In this document: positions 42,147 through 50,473 of the stretch, one piece after another
How positions within the stretch are numbered: the first letter of the stretch is position 1
Layout of the letters: each line of letters starts with the position of its first letter
Made by a program: the position numbers and the translations under genes
The notes under the pieces: generated by a model
Seen by the model: the letters and a program-made list of their open reading frames with translations, nothing else
The model's database searches: none
What the model was told of the DNA's origin: nothing
Assembly: GCA_963766175.1 (NCBI GenBank)
Contig: CAVXZE010000016.1
Location: forward strand, 434,001 to 498,000
Direction: 5' to 3'
Source: CAVXZE01 sp963766175
Lineage (GTDB): Bacteria > Myxococcota_A > UBA9160 > UBA6930
Length of the DNA: 64,000 nt

Positions 42147-43825
42147 GCGCGACGACCCATCATCGCATCGAGGTGCGGACCGGCCAGTTCCTGCACGTGG
42201 CGGTGACCGAGCCGAGGAGACGGACTGGCGAGACGGTCTTGATCCTGCATGGCTTTACCGGATCCGCAGAGACGATGCGTGGCGTTGCCGAGGGACTGGG
42301 AGAGGATCGCCGGTGCATCCTCGTCGATCTCCTTGGGCACGGCAGCTCCGATGCACCGTCTGCGCCAGAGGACTACCGCATGGCGCGCTGCCTCGAGGAT
42401 CTGGTCTCCGTGTTGGACGAGCTGAAGGAGCTCCGGGTTCACCTGATCGGTTACTCGATGGGAGCCCGGGTCGGTCTCTCCTTCGCGGCGGGCCATCCCG
42501 GGCGGGTCTGCTCTGCGCTCCTGATCGGCGCACGAGCGGGAATCGAAGATCCGGCCGCGCGCCGCGCTCGCATCGATGACGACGAGGACCTCGCTCAGCG
42601 GATCCTGGAAGAGGGAGTCGACTGGTTCGTCGATCACTGGATGTCGCTTCCGCTCTTTGCCAGCCAGGCGCGCCTGGGCTCCCCGGCCCTGGCCAAAGCG
42701 CGGGCTCGGCGGCTTCGCAACCGCGCCCATGGAATCGCGCTCTCCTTGCGCGGGATGGGCGCCGGAGCTCAGCCGCCGCTCTTCGAGCGGCTGGATCGAA
42801 TCTCCCCACCGGTCCTCCTCGTGGTCGGTGAAGAGGACGCGCCATTTCTGGCGACCGCTCGCGATCTGGAACGACGCCTTCCGAAGGCGCGCTTGCAGAT
42901 CATTCCCGAGGCCGGGCATGCCGCCCACCTCGAAAACCCACAGACCTTCGACAGGTTCGCCGGGGCGTTCCTGCGCGAGGTCGAGACCCCCACAGGAGAG
43001 CCGATGACCGCCATCGACTGGAAGAGCGTTCGAGACTACCGGGACATCCGTTTCGAGAAGGCGGATGGAATCGCAAAGATCACCATCGACCGGCCCGAGG
43101 TGCGCAACGCGTTTCGGCCCAACACGCTCTTCGAGCTGATCGATGCCTTCTCCCGCGCGCGAGAGGACCAGGAGGTTGGCGTCGTGCTCTTTACCGGCGA
43201 GGGGCCCGACGCCTTCTGCTCCGGAGGCGACCAGAAGGTGCGAGGGGACGCCGGTTACGTGGGCGACGACGGAGTGCCTCGTCTGAACGCTCTCGACCTG
43301 CAGCGGGTGATTCGAACGCTCCCCAAGCCCGTGATCGCAGTGGTGGCGGGATATGCCATCGGGGGCGGCCACGTGCTCCATCTGCTCTGCGATCTCACCA
43401 TCGCCGCCGAGAACGCCCGCTTCGGTCAGACCGGTCCGCGAGTGGGAAGCTTCGACGCGGGATTCGGGGCGTCGTACATGGCGCGGGTGGTGGGTCAGAA
43501 GAAGGCCCGGGAGATCTGGTACCTGTGCGATCAGTACGACGCCACCGAGGCCCTCGGCATGGGGCTGGTGAACGCCGTCGTCCCGCTCGAGGAGCTCGAG
43601 TCCACAGCGGTGCACTGGGCACGGCGCATCCTGCGCCACAGCCCCACGGCGATTCGCTGCCTGAAGGCCGCTTTCAATGCCGACTGTGACGGACAGGCGG
43701 GGATCCAGGAGCTGGCGGGGCACGCCACCCAGCTCTTCTACATGACCGACGAGGCCCAGGAGGGCCGGGACGCCTTCGTCGAGAAGCGCGAGCCCGACTT
43801 CAGCCGGTTCCCGTGGCGACCCTAG
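42143..43825 (+). CDS. menH-menB: MenH-MenB fusion: SHCHC synthase joined to DHNA-CoA synthase
   Basis: One 560-residue frame without a stop covers two full enzymes. Residues 1-285 are an alpha/beta-hydrolase of MenH type: HGFTGSAETM, nucleophile elbow GYSMGAR, acid in GEEDAPF and EAGHAAHLENP with the histidine. Residues 288-560 are complete MenB, a crotonase: ITIDRPEVRNAF, CSGGDQKVRG, GYAIGGGH and the C-terminal REPDFSRF, very close to E. coli MenB. Met288 (43004) is the normal MenB start and has AGGAGAG just before it, so separate MenB may also be made. In the pathway MenC acts between MenH and MenB (with MenE), so a fusion would not channel directly. GTG start overlaps menD. Confidence 0.9.
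   Translation: MSATTHHRIEVRTGQFLHVAVTEPRRRTGETVLILHGFTGSAETMRGVAEGLGEDRRCILVDLLGHGSSDAPSAPEDYRMARCLEDLVSVLDELKELRVHLIGYSMGARVGLSFAAGHPGRVCSALLIGARAGIEDPAARRARIDDDEDLAQRILEEGVDWFVDHWMSLPLFASQARLGSPALAKARARRLRNRAHGIALSLRGMGAGAQPPLFERLDRISPPVLLVVGEEDAPFLATARDLERRLPKARLQIIPEAGHAAHLENPQTFDRFAGAFLREVETPTGEPMTAIDWKSVRDYRDIRFEKADGIAKITIDRPEVRNAFRPNTLFELIDAFSRAREDQEVGVVLFTGEGPDAFCSGGDQKVRGDAGYVGDDGVPRLNALDLQRVIRTLPKPVIAVVAGYAIGGGHVLHLLCDLTIAAENARFGQTGPRVGSFDAGFGASYMARVVGQKKAREIWYLCDQYDATEALGMGLVNAVVPLEELESTAVHWARRILRHSPTAIRCLKAAFNADCDGQAGIQELAGHATQLFYMTDEAQEGRDAFVEKREPDFSRFPWRP
42994..43006 (+). promoter_or_regulatory. Internal ribosome-binding site and ATG for MenB within the fusion
   Basis: AGGAGAG (42994-43000) followed by CCG and ATG (43004-43006), in frame with the long reading frame. 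It sits exactly at the family-typical MenB N-terminus, so it looks like the relic or still-active start of a once separate menB gene. Confidence 0.7.
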
Positions 43826-44718
43826 AGGCGCCTGGCGCTGTGTCGGGAGGCGCGGGCGCCTGGCTTCTCGCCGCGCGCCCGGCGACGTTGACGGCTTCAC
43901 TGGCTCCCGTTGCCGTCGGAACGGCGGTCGCCGCCGCGGCGGGAGAGGCGCGGGCGATCCCCGCGCTTGCCGCACTCGGTGCGGCGCTGTTGATCCAGGT
44001 CGGCACGAATTTCGCGAACGACGCCTTCGACTTCGAGCAGGGAGCGGACACCGACGAGCGGGCCGGTCCCCTCCGCGCCGCCCAGGCGGGTCTGCTCTCC
44101 CCGGGAGCGCTGCGCGCCGCCACGCTCGCCGCATTCGCGGCCGCCGCGCTGGTCGGCCTCTACCTGATCGCGCGCGGAGGCTGGCCGATCGCCGTCTTCG
44201 GGCTTCTCGGTCTGTTGGCCGGCTACGCCTACACCGGAGGCCCGATACCCCTCGGATACCGCGGGTTCGGAGATCCACTGGTCTTTCTCTTCTTCGGGGT
44301 CTTCGCCGTCTGGGGGACGTATCGCGTCCAGACGCTCGGCCCGTCGGATCTCGCCCTCGCCGCATCGGTTCCGATCGGGCTTCTGGCGACGGCGCTGATC
44401 GCCATCAACAACCTGCGAGACATCGAGACGGATCGCAGCGCGAGCAAGCGGACCCTCGCGGTGCGGCTCGGTCCGAGTGGAGCGCGTCGCTACTACACGC
44501 TGCTGCTGGCCGGGAGCTACGTCGCGCTCCCCGGTCTCTGGTGGCTGGGTGCGCCACCCGCTTGCGGTTGGCTTCCTCTGCTGACGGCGCCGATGGCCTG
44601 GCATCTCTCGAGGAAGGTCCGGGAGGAAGAGGGCCCGGCGCTGAATCGGGTTCTGGTGGGAACGGCGCGCCTGCAGCTCGGCTTTGGCGCACTCCTGGCT
44701 GGTGGCTTCATCCTGTGA
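43813..44718 (+). CDS. menA: 1,4-dihydroxy-2-naphthoate polyprenyltransferase MenA
   Basis: A 301-residue UbiA-superfamily membrane enzyme with about eight to nine helices, attaching the isoprenoid tail to DHNA. The first Asp-rich motif is NFANDAFDFEQGADTDERAG (about residue 67) and the second NNLRDIETDRSASKRTLAVR (about 198). Both bind the prenyl diphosphate-Mg complex. GTG start inside the last codons of menB (13-base overlap). Its stop overlaps menC as GTGA. Confidence 0.93.
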   Translation: MATLEAPGAVSGGAGAWLLAARPATLTASLAPVAVGTAVAAAAGEARAIPALAALGAALLIQVGTNFANDAFDFEQGADTDERAGPLRAAQAGLLSPGALRAATLAAFAAAALVGLYLIARGGWPIAVFGLLGLLAGYAYTGGPIPLGYRGFGDPLVFLFFGVFAVWGTYRVQTLGPSDLALAASVPIGLLATALIAINNLRDIETDRSASKRTLAVRLGPSGARRYYTLLLAGSYVALPGLWWLGAPPACGWLPLLTAPMAWHLSRKVREEEGPALNRVLVGTARLQLGFGALLAGGFIL

Positions 44719-45818
44719 GGATCGAGGCAGCGGAGCTGCAGTCCTTCCGGCTGCGATTGCGCACACCCCTCGCGACCGCGCTGGGTCCCCTGTCCTTCCG
44801 GGGGGGCGTCCTGCTATCGCTTCGCAACGCCGACGGCTGCATCGGCTACGGTGAGGCGACTCCCCTCCCGGCCTTCGGGACCGAGTCGCTCGATGCCGCG
44901 CTTCGCTCACTCGAGGCCTGTGCCGCCTTGCTCGAGGGAGCGGACCTGGGAGAGCCGGAAGAGCTACTCGGCTGGATCGACCGGCGCTGCCCGCCGACTC
45001 CCACCGCCCGAGCGGCGATCGACTCTGCATTCCTCGATCTCGTCGCACAGGACGCGGGGCAGAGCATGGCGAGCTGGCTCGCCGCGAAGGAGGGTGGCAG
45101 CGCGCGTCCGACGGTGACGGTGAGCTCGCTGCTCGTCTCCCAGTCACCCCGCGCGCTCGCTCTCGAAGCGCGGCACGCCGTCGAGAGCGGCTTCCGTACT
45201 CTCAAGCTCAAGGTCGGCGTGGGTCCGATGTCCAGCGACCTGGAGCGGGTTGCAGCGGTCCGCAGCGCAGTAGGGCCCGCGCCGCGGATTCGCGCCGATG
45301 CGAATGGAGCGTGGTCGCCAGATCAGGCCCGCGGCCGGCTCGAGGCCCTGGCCTCCCTCGATCTCGAGTTCGTCGAGCAACCCGTGGCGGCAGGCGACGT
45401 GGCCGGCCTGGCGCGGGTGCGTCGCGAGGCCTCGGTTCCGGTGGCGGCCGACGAGTCGGCGTGCAGCGAGGCCGAGCTGCGATGCGTGCTCGACGCGGAG
45501 GCCGCGGACGTGGTGATTCTCAAGCCTTCCGCGGTCGGGGGAATCAGCCGCGCCCGAGCCGCCGTGGAGCTGGCCAGGGCCGCGGGGGTGGAGGTGGTGC
45601 CGACCTCGTTCCTCGACGGTGCGGTGGCCGTGCTCGGCGCCCTCCACCTGGCGTCGAGCCTGCCCGGCCATCTCCCCGCCTGTGGTCTGGCCACCTCGGC
45701 ACTCCTCGAGAACGATCTGGCGCCGCCGCCGGTGCCCGAGGACGGCCGGCTCCGGGTACCGACGGAGCCGGGGCTGGGTGCCGGGCTCTCGGGTCGCGGC
45801 CGGGGTCACGCGGCGTGA
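44715..45818 (+). CDS. menC: o-Succinylbenzoate synthase MenC
   Basis: A 367-residue enolase-superfamily dehydratase making o-succinylbenzoate from SHCHC. The catalytic lysine pair is in FRTLKLKVG, metal ligands in RADANGAW, EFVEQPV and VAADES, and the second-face lysine in VVILKPSAVGG. GTG start overlapping menA (44715-44718); the stop overlaps menE the same way. Confidence 0.93.
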   Translation: MRIEAAELQSFRLRLRTPLATALGPLSFRGGVLLSLRNADGCIGYGEATPLPAFGTESLDAALRSLEACAALLEGADLGEPEELLGWIDRRCPPTPTARAAIDSAFLDLVAQDAGQSMASWLAAKEGGSARPTVTVSSLLVSQSPRALALEARHAVESGFRTLKLKVGVGPMSSDLERVAAVRSAVGPAPRIRADANGAWSPDQARGRLEALASLDLEFVEQPVAAGDVAGLARVRREASVPVAADESACSEAELRCVLDAEAADVVILKPSAVGGISRARAAVELARAAGVEVVPTSFLDGAVAVLGALHLASSLPGHLPACGLATSALLENDLAPPPVPEDGRLRVPTEPGLGAGLSGRGRGHAA

Positions 45819-47338
45819 GAGTGCGCAACTGGCTGCTGGAACGGGCGCGTCTCTGTGGCGGCGAGGAGGCGCTCCGCTTCGGCGAGCGACGACTCAGCTT
45901 CGAGGCTCTGGCGGATCTCTCTCTGCGAGGTGCCGGGCGGCTTCGCCGCTGGGGGGTGCAGAGTGGGGATCTGGTGGCCGTGCTGCTCGAGAACGGGCTC
46001 GATTTCGTGCAGCTCGTCCACGCGGTCTCGCTCTGTGGTGCGCGGTTTCTCCCCCTGAACACACGCCTCACCTCCGAGGAGCTGGTCACCCAGCTGCGGG
46101 TGTCGCAGGCGACTCATCTCATCCATGGCAGCGGCGACCTCGCGGAACGGGCGCGGGCGACGAGCCAGGAGCTGCCGGCTCTCGAGAGCGCTCCATTCGA
46201 GGATGGGTCGCTCCAGGTGTCGGCGGATCGGGGTCACACCGCGCCGCTCAGCGAGCGAATCGACCTCGGGGATGTCTTCGCGGTGCTCTTCACCTCCGGG
46301 ACCAGTGCAGCACCCAAGGGGGTCTGCTTGACCCACGGAAACCTCCAGGCGAGTGCCTTTGCCGCGGCACTCCACCTCGAGCTCCGCCGCGAGGATTGGT
46401 GGCTCGCGTGCCTTCCGCTCTTCCACATCGGGGGTCTCTCGATCTTGATGCGCAACGCCCTGCTCGGATCCCCGGTTCTGATCCAGGAGCGCTTCGATCC
46501 GGACTGGGTGAGCGCGGCCATCGACGAGGGGATCAGCCACGTCTCGCTGGTTCCCACCATGCTTGGCCGTCTGCTCGATGTCCGCGCAGAGCGGCCGGCT
46601 CCCGCCTCCCTGCGCGGGATTCTGCTCGGCGGCGCGGCCGCCCCGCCCCGGCTCCTGGAGCGAGCGCGAGAGCTCGGGTTTTCCGTGCTGCCCAGCTACG
46701 GGCTCACCGAGGCCTGCTCCCAGGTGGCGACCCGCGCCCCCGGCGATCCCGAGACGTCTGCCGACCCGGTCGGCGGCGTGGGGCGCGCTCTCTTCGGAAC
46801 GGAGATCCGGATTGCCGACACCCGCGGCCGCCCGCTTCCGCCGGGGCGGGAGGGCGAGATCCTGGTGCGCGGGCCGACGGTGATGGCTGGCTACCTCCAC
46901 GACGGCGACGGGACCTCCCGCGCGCTCCAGGACGGCTGGCTCCGGACAGGTGACGTGGGCGCTCTCGATTCGACCGGGAGGCTCCGCATGCTCGACCGGA
47001 GGGCCGATCTGATCGTCTCCGGCGGGGAGAACGTCTCCCCGGCGGAGGTCGAGGCCGTTCTCCGCGAGCATCCCGACGTCGCGGACATCGGCGTGGCGGG
47101 GCTTCCGGATCTGGATCTCGGCAGCCGAGTGGCCGCCTGGATCATCCCGAGAGCTGGAGTCCAGTGTCGAGCCGAGGATCTGGGGCGCTTCTGCCGCCGC
47201 CGGCTGGCCGGGTTCAAGGTGCCCAAGGAGTTCCACTTCACGGACGCGCTGCCGCGCAACAGCTCTGGAAAGCTGCTTCGGCGCCAGCTGCACCAGCTTC
47301 GCCGGGAAGAGTCAGCGCCTCAGCCGGATCCGGACTGA
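45815..47338 (+). CDS. menE: o-Succinylbenzoate-CoA ligase MenE
   Basis: A 507-residue ANL adenylating enzyme that activates o-succinylbenzoate with CoA. The P-loop is FTSGTSAAPKGVCLTHGN (about residue 160), later motifs are YGLTEACSQVATR and GWLRTGDVGALD, the hinge is DLIVSGGENVSPAEVE and the C-terminal catalytic lysine is in NSSGKLLRR. GTG start (GTGA with menC). It closes the operon and overlaps the convergent TerB-like gene by 19 bases. No DHNA-CoA thioesterase (MenI) gene follows. Confidence 0.92.
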   Translation: MRVRNWLLERARLCGGEEALRFGERRLSFEALADLSLRGAGRLRRWGVQSGDLVAVLLENGLDFVQLVHAVSLCGARFLPLNTRLTSEELVTQLRVSQATHLIHGSGDLAERARATSQELPALESAPFEDGSLQVSADRGHTAPLSERIDLGDVFAVLFTSGTSAAPKGVCLTHGNLQASAFAAALHLELRREDWWLACLPLFHIGGLSILMRNALLGSPVLIQERFDPDWVSAAIDEGISHVSLVPTMLGRLLDVRAERPAPASLRGILLGGAAAPPRLLERARELGFSVLPSYGLTEACSQVATRAPGDPETSADPVGGVGRALFGTEIRIADTRGRPLPPGREGEILVRGPTVMAGYLHDGDGTSRALQDGWLRTGDVGALDSTGRLRMLDRRADLIVSGGENVSPAEVEAVLREHPDVADIGVAGLPDLDLGSRVAAWIIPRAGVQCRAEDLGRFCRRRLAGFKVPKEFHFTDALPRNSSGKLLRRQLHQLRREESAPQPDPD

Positions 47339-47865
47339 AACTCGGAGAGCTTCTCCCGGTAGGCCGATCGCAGGGAATTGGCCTCCGCGCGGGTGAAGCC
47401 GAGCTCCTCGGCGATGGCCACGATCTCGCCGCTCTCGGGACCCGTGATGCTCCCGTCGGCCGCCGCCACGGCGAACAGGCATTCGAGTAGCTTTCCGCGC
47501 TGCTCCCGCGTCGAGATCTGACGGAACTGCCGGGTCACCACGTAGTTCTCCGTCCCGCCGAGCAGGCGCGCCTGAGACTTGGCGATCTCGACCACCAGTG
47601 ACGCCTCCTCGGGAGCGAGGTCGGTGACCTGGGAAACGATTCCCTCCATGGCGGCCGTCTCTTCGGAATCGATGCTGAGATCGGCGTGGGCGACGCGGGC
47701 CAGGACGTAGGCGAAGGCCGCCAGGTACTTGGCGGTTTCCGGATCCAGTCGCTCCAGCCGGGCTGAGATCTTGCGAACCGTCGCGGTGTCGCGCTGACTC
47801 TCCCTCGAGGTTTTCTTCTTCTCGCCGCCCAGACCCAGGAATCGAAGCACGGACAAATCGGGCAC
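47320..47865 (-). CDS. TerB/DjlA-like domain protein
   Basis: A 181-residue helical protein with two TerB-like half repeats: YVLARVAHADLSIDSEETA (about residue 50) and CLFAVAAADGSITGPES (about 127). The D-x-S/D pattern after each ALA-DG/AD segment is the metal-binding-like motif of the TerB/TerB_N family. Roles range from tellurite resistance to envelope stress; none is shown here. Start uncertain: GTG 47865 sits directly on its own GGAGG, so TTG 47856 with an eight-base gap is a good alternative. It overlaps menE at the 3' end. Confidence 0.75.
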   Translation of the reverse strand: MPDLSVLRFLGLGGEKKKTSRESQRDTATVRKISARLERLDPETAKYLAAFAYVLARVAHADLSIDSEETAAMEGIVSQVTDLAPEEASLVVEIAKSQARLLGGTENYVVTRQFRQISTREQRGKLLECLFAVAAADGSITGPESGEIVAIAEELGFTRAEANSLRSAYREKLSEFQSGSG

Positions 47866-47890
47866 CTCCGTTCAGCCAGGGAGACGCAGG

Positions 47891-50200
47891 TTAGCGCGAT
47901 ATCGTCATCCAGCGATCGAAGAGGCCTTTCACGAAGGGGGTCAGGCGGGTTCGGGTGTAGAGGCCCGCCACCGCCTTGATGGCCTCGGCCTGGGTCGGGT
48001 AGGGGTGGATCACCTCGGTGAAGGATCCCAGGCCGATTCCCTTCACCATCGCCAGGGTGATCTCGCTGATCATTTCGCCGGCGTGGCTCGAGACGATGGT
48101 CGCCCCCAGGATCCGGTCCCCGCCCTTCTCGACGTGGACCTTTACAAAGCCCTCCTCCTTTCCATCGAGGACAGCGCGGTTGGCCTTCGAAATCGGCACC
48201 TGATAGGTATCGATCTCGATTCCACGCTCTTCCGCCTCTCCAGGGTGGAGCCCCACGTGAGCGATCTCCGGATCCGTGTAGGTGCACCACGGCATCACCA
48301 GGTTCGAGAGCCTCTTTCGGCCGAGGAAGAGCGCATTCTGGACGACGATCTTGGCGGCGGCGTCGGCGGCGTGGGTGAACTTCCAGGCCATGCAGACGTC
48401 GCCGGCGGCAAAGATGCGCCGGTTCGTGGTGCGCAGCTTGTCGTCCACCGTCACTCCGCGCCGCTCGTCGTACTCCACGCCCGCCTCTTCGAGGCCGAGG
48501 TCCTGGACGTTGGGGGCCCGGCCCGCTCCGACCAGGATCTGGTCGACGGCGATCTGCTCCTCGCCGCTGCCGGGGGAGGTCACGTGAATGAGCCTCTGGT
48601 CGCCTTTCCTCTCCACCTTGCGGATCTGGCACTCCAGAACCACCTGGATGCCCTCGCGGGCGAAGACCTTCTCCAGGATCTCGGCGGCGTCCCGATCCTC
48701 GCGTCCGAGGAGCTGACGCGCCTGCTCGAGCACCACGACGCGGGATCCGAGCCTGCCGAAGGTCTGCGCCATCTCACAGCCGATCGGCCCCGCACCGATC
48801 ACGGCGAGCCGGGCAGGCCGCTCGGTCAGGGAGAAGACCGTCTCGTTGTCGAGGTATCCGCTCTCCGCCAGTCCCTCGATGGGTGGCGCCACCGGCCGCG
48901 CGCCGGTGGCGATGACCGCTTTCTTGAAGCGGAGCTCGACTCCGTCGATGTCGATCGTCTCCTTGCCGGTGAAGCGCGCCTGGCCCAGGTAGACGTCGAT
49001 TCCGAACTCCTCGGAATAGCGGCTGGCGGAGTCCTCGTGACTGATTCGCGCGCGAATCTCGCGCAGCCGCTCCATGGCGGCAGCGAAATCCGGGAGCTGT
49101 CCCTCGGGCAGCCGGAGCCCCAGGGCGGCGGCCTGTCTGGCCTCGTGAACCCAGCGCCCTGCACGGATCAACGCCTTGGACGGAACGCAGCCCACGTTCA
49201 GACAGTCGCCGCCCATCAAGTGGCGCTCGATCAGGGCGACCTTGGCCCCGAGACTCGATGCGATGAGCGCGCTGATCAGCCCGGCGGTACCGGCCCCGAT
49301 CACCACCAGGTTGTGGCGGCCTTCCGGTGTGGGATTCACCCAGTCGGGCGGATGGACGTTCCCGACCAGTCTCTCGTTGTGCTCGTCGCGGGGCAGCACC
49401 AGGGGGGGCTTCGGCGGCGCGAGCGCACTCGTTCGCGCGACGGCGTCAGGCGCCGGAGGCGTGGCGCCGCGGGTCGCGTCCTCGAGTGCGCGGCGAGCGA
49501 TGCGGGTGACCGCGACGGTGACGAGGACGGTGGCGACGAATCCGAGTCCCAGCACCGCGTAGTACCCCGTGCCCCGCTCCACACTCGCCCCCCCTGCCAC
49601 GGCGGCGACGTCTCCGGCGAGCTTCCCGGAGTACACGTAGAGCAAGGTGCCGGGGATCATGCCCAGCGAGGCGAACACGTAGTCCAGCAGCCGCACCCGC
49701 GTCAGGCCCAGCGCGTAGTTGAGCAGGTTGAAGGGGAAGATCGGGGAGAGTCGCAGCAGGAAGACGATCTTGCGCCCCTGGGCGCCGACCGCGCGATCGA
49801 TGGCTGCGAAACGTTCGTCGCCGTCGAGCTTCCGCTCCACGGCTCGCCGCGCCAGGTAGCGCGAGACGAGGAAGGCCCCCGTGGCGCCGAGAGTTGCGGC
49901 CACGAACACGTAGATCGTCCCCTCCAACACGCCGAAGATGGCGCCGGCGGCGAGGGTGAGGACGGACCCCGGAACGAAGCCGACGACGGCGAGGGCGTAT
50001 CCAGCGATGAATACCAGCGGTCCGATCGCTCCCAGGCCGTTCACCCATTCGGCGAACTGGGGGACGTAGCCTCCAACCTGGCGACCCAGGTAGATCAGTC
50101 CGCCAATCGCGGCCACGCCGATGGCAATCTTTGCCGGCGAAACCCGGGAGCGGTCCGATCCCGCCGGTGCTGTCATCGTCTCGACCCGGGTTTTAGACAT
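47891..50200 (-). CDS. Fusion of VTT (TVP38/TMEM64) membrane domain and FAD disulfide reductase
   Basis: A 769-residue two-part protein. Residues about 15-250 form a VTT/DedA-like membrane domain with six or so helices (GFVPGSVLTLAAGAIFGVLEG, TLGATGAFLVSRYLARR). After a proline-rich linker, residues about 300-769 are a mercuric-reductase-like flavoprotein: VVIGAGTAGLISAL, redox disulfide GGDCLNVGCVPSKAL, NAD(P)H site VIGAGPIGCEMAQTFGRLG, FAGDV-type AAGDVCMAWKF and the acid-base pair in HPYPTQAEA. It lacks the extra mercury-binding cysteines, so mercury reduction is unlikely. The enzyme would be held at the inner membrane. ATG 50200 with GAAGG. Confidence 0.9.
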   Translation of the reverse strand: MSKTRVETMTAPAGSDRSRVSPAKIAIGVAAIGGLIYLGRQVGGYVPQFAEWVNGLGAIGPLVFIAGYALAVVGFVPGSVLTLAAGAIFGVLEGTIYVFVAATLGATGAFLVSRYLARRAVERKLDGDERFAAIDRAVGAQGRKIVFLLRLSPIFPFNLLNYALGLTRVRLLDYVFASLGMIPGTLLYVYSGKLAGDVAAVAGGASVERGTGYYAVLGLGFVATVLVTVAVTRIARRALEDATRGATPPAPDAVARTSALAPPKPPLVLPRDEHNERLVGNVHPPDWVNPTPEGRHNLVVIGAGTAGLISALIASSLGAKVALIERHLMGGDCLNVGCVPSKALIRAGRWVHEARQAAALGLRLPEGQLPDFAAAMERLREIRARISHEDSASRYSEEFGIDVYLGQARFTGKETIDIDGVELRFKKAVIATGARPVAPPIEGLAESGYLDNETVFSLTERPARLAVIGAGPIGCEMAQTFGRLGSRVVVLEQARQLLGREDRDAAEILEKVFAREGIQVVLECQIRKVERKGDQRLIHVTSPGSGEEQIAVDQILVGAGRAPNVQDLGLEEAGVEYDERRGVTVDDKLRTTNRRIFAAGDVCMAWKFTHAADAAAKIVVQNALFLGRKRLSNLVMPWCTYTDPEIAHVGLHPGEAEERGIEIDTYQVPISKANRAVLDGKEEGFVKVHVEKGGDRILGATIVSSHAGEMISEITLAMVKGIGLGSFTEVIHPYPTQAEAIKAVAGLYTRTRLTPFVKGLFDRWMTISR

Positions 50201-50473
50201 TGCGTCGCCTTCTTTCTCTTCTCTGCGGTGAGAATGGTGGAGATAGGAGCCATTTGAGTCCCTTACTACGAGTCGGCCCCGTCTGGCGTTACACATTCAG
50301 GGCGGCCGCGAGATGGGGACCGGCGGTTCCCGCGGGGCGTCCTCTTGGATAGAAAAGTCGCATTTTTCGCTATCGTCGGCCCGCACGCCCCCCAATCCGG
50401 TGCGATGCAGGTCCGGCGGCGAGTCACAACGGGGGCGCTTGGCTGCGCGCACCGATAAGGAGAGTTGATTTCG

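Noticed and set aside
42104..44365. 753-codon minus-strand frame opposite menH-menB and menA
   Set aside because: Antisense shadow over conserved men genes; composition is arginine-rich and unstructured.
47891..50200. Mercuric reductase
   Set aside because: The redox CxxxxC is there, but the N-terminal heavy-metal domain and the C-terminal vicinal cysteines of MerA are missing, and no mer genes are nearby; the MerR at 37.5 kb also lacks metal-binding cysteines.
48005..50257. 750-codon plus-strand frame opposite the VTT-flavoprotein gene
   Set aside because: Antisense shadow; the minus strand carries all FAD/NAD motifs, and the plus frame has no domain.
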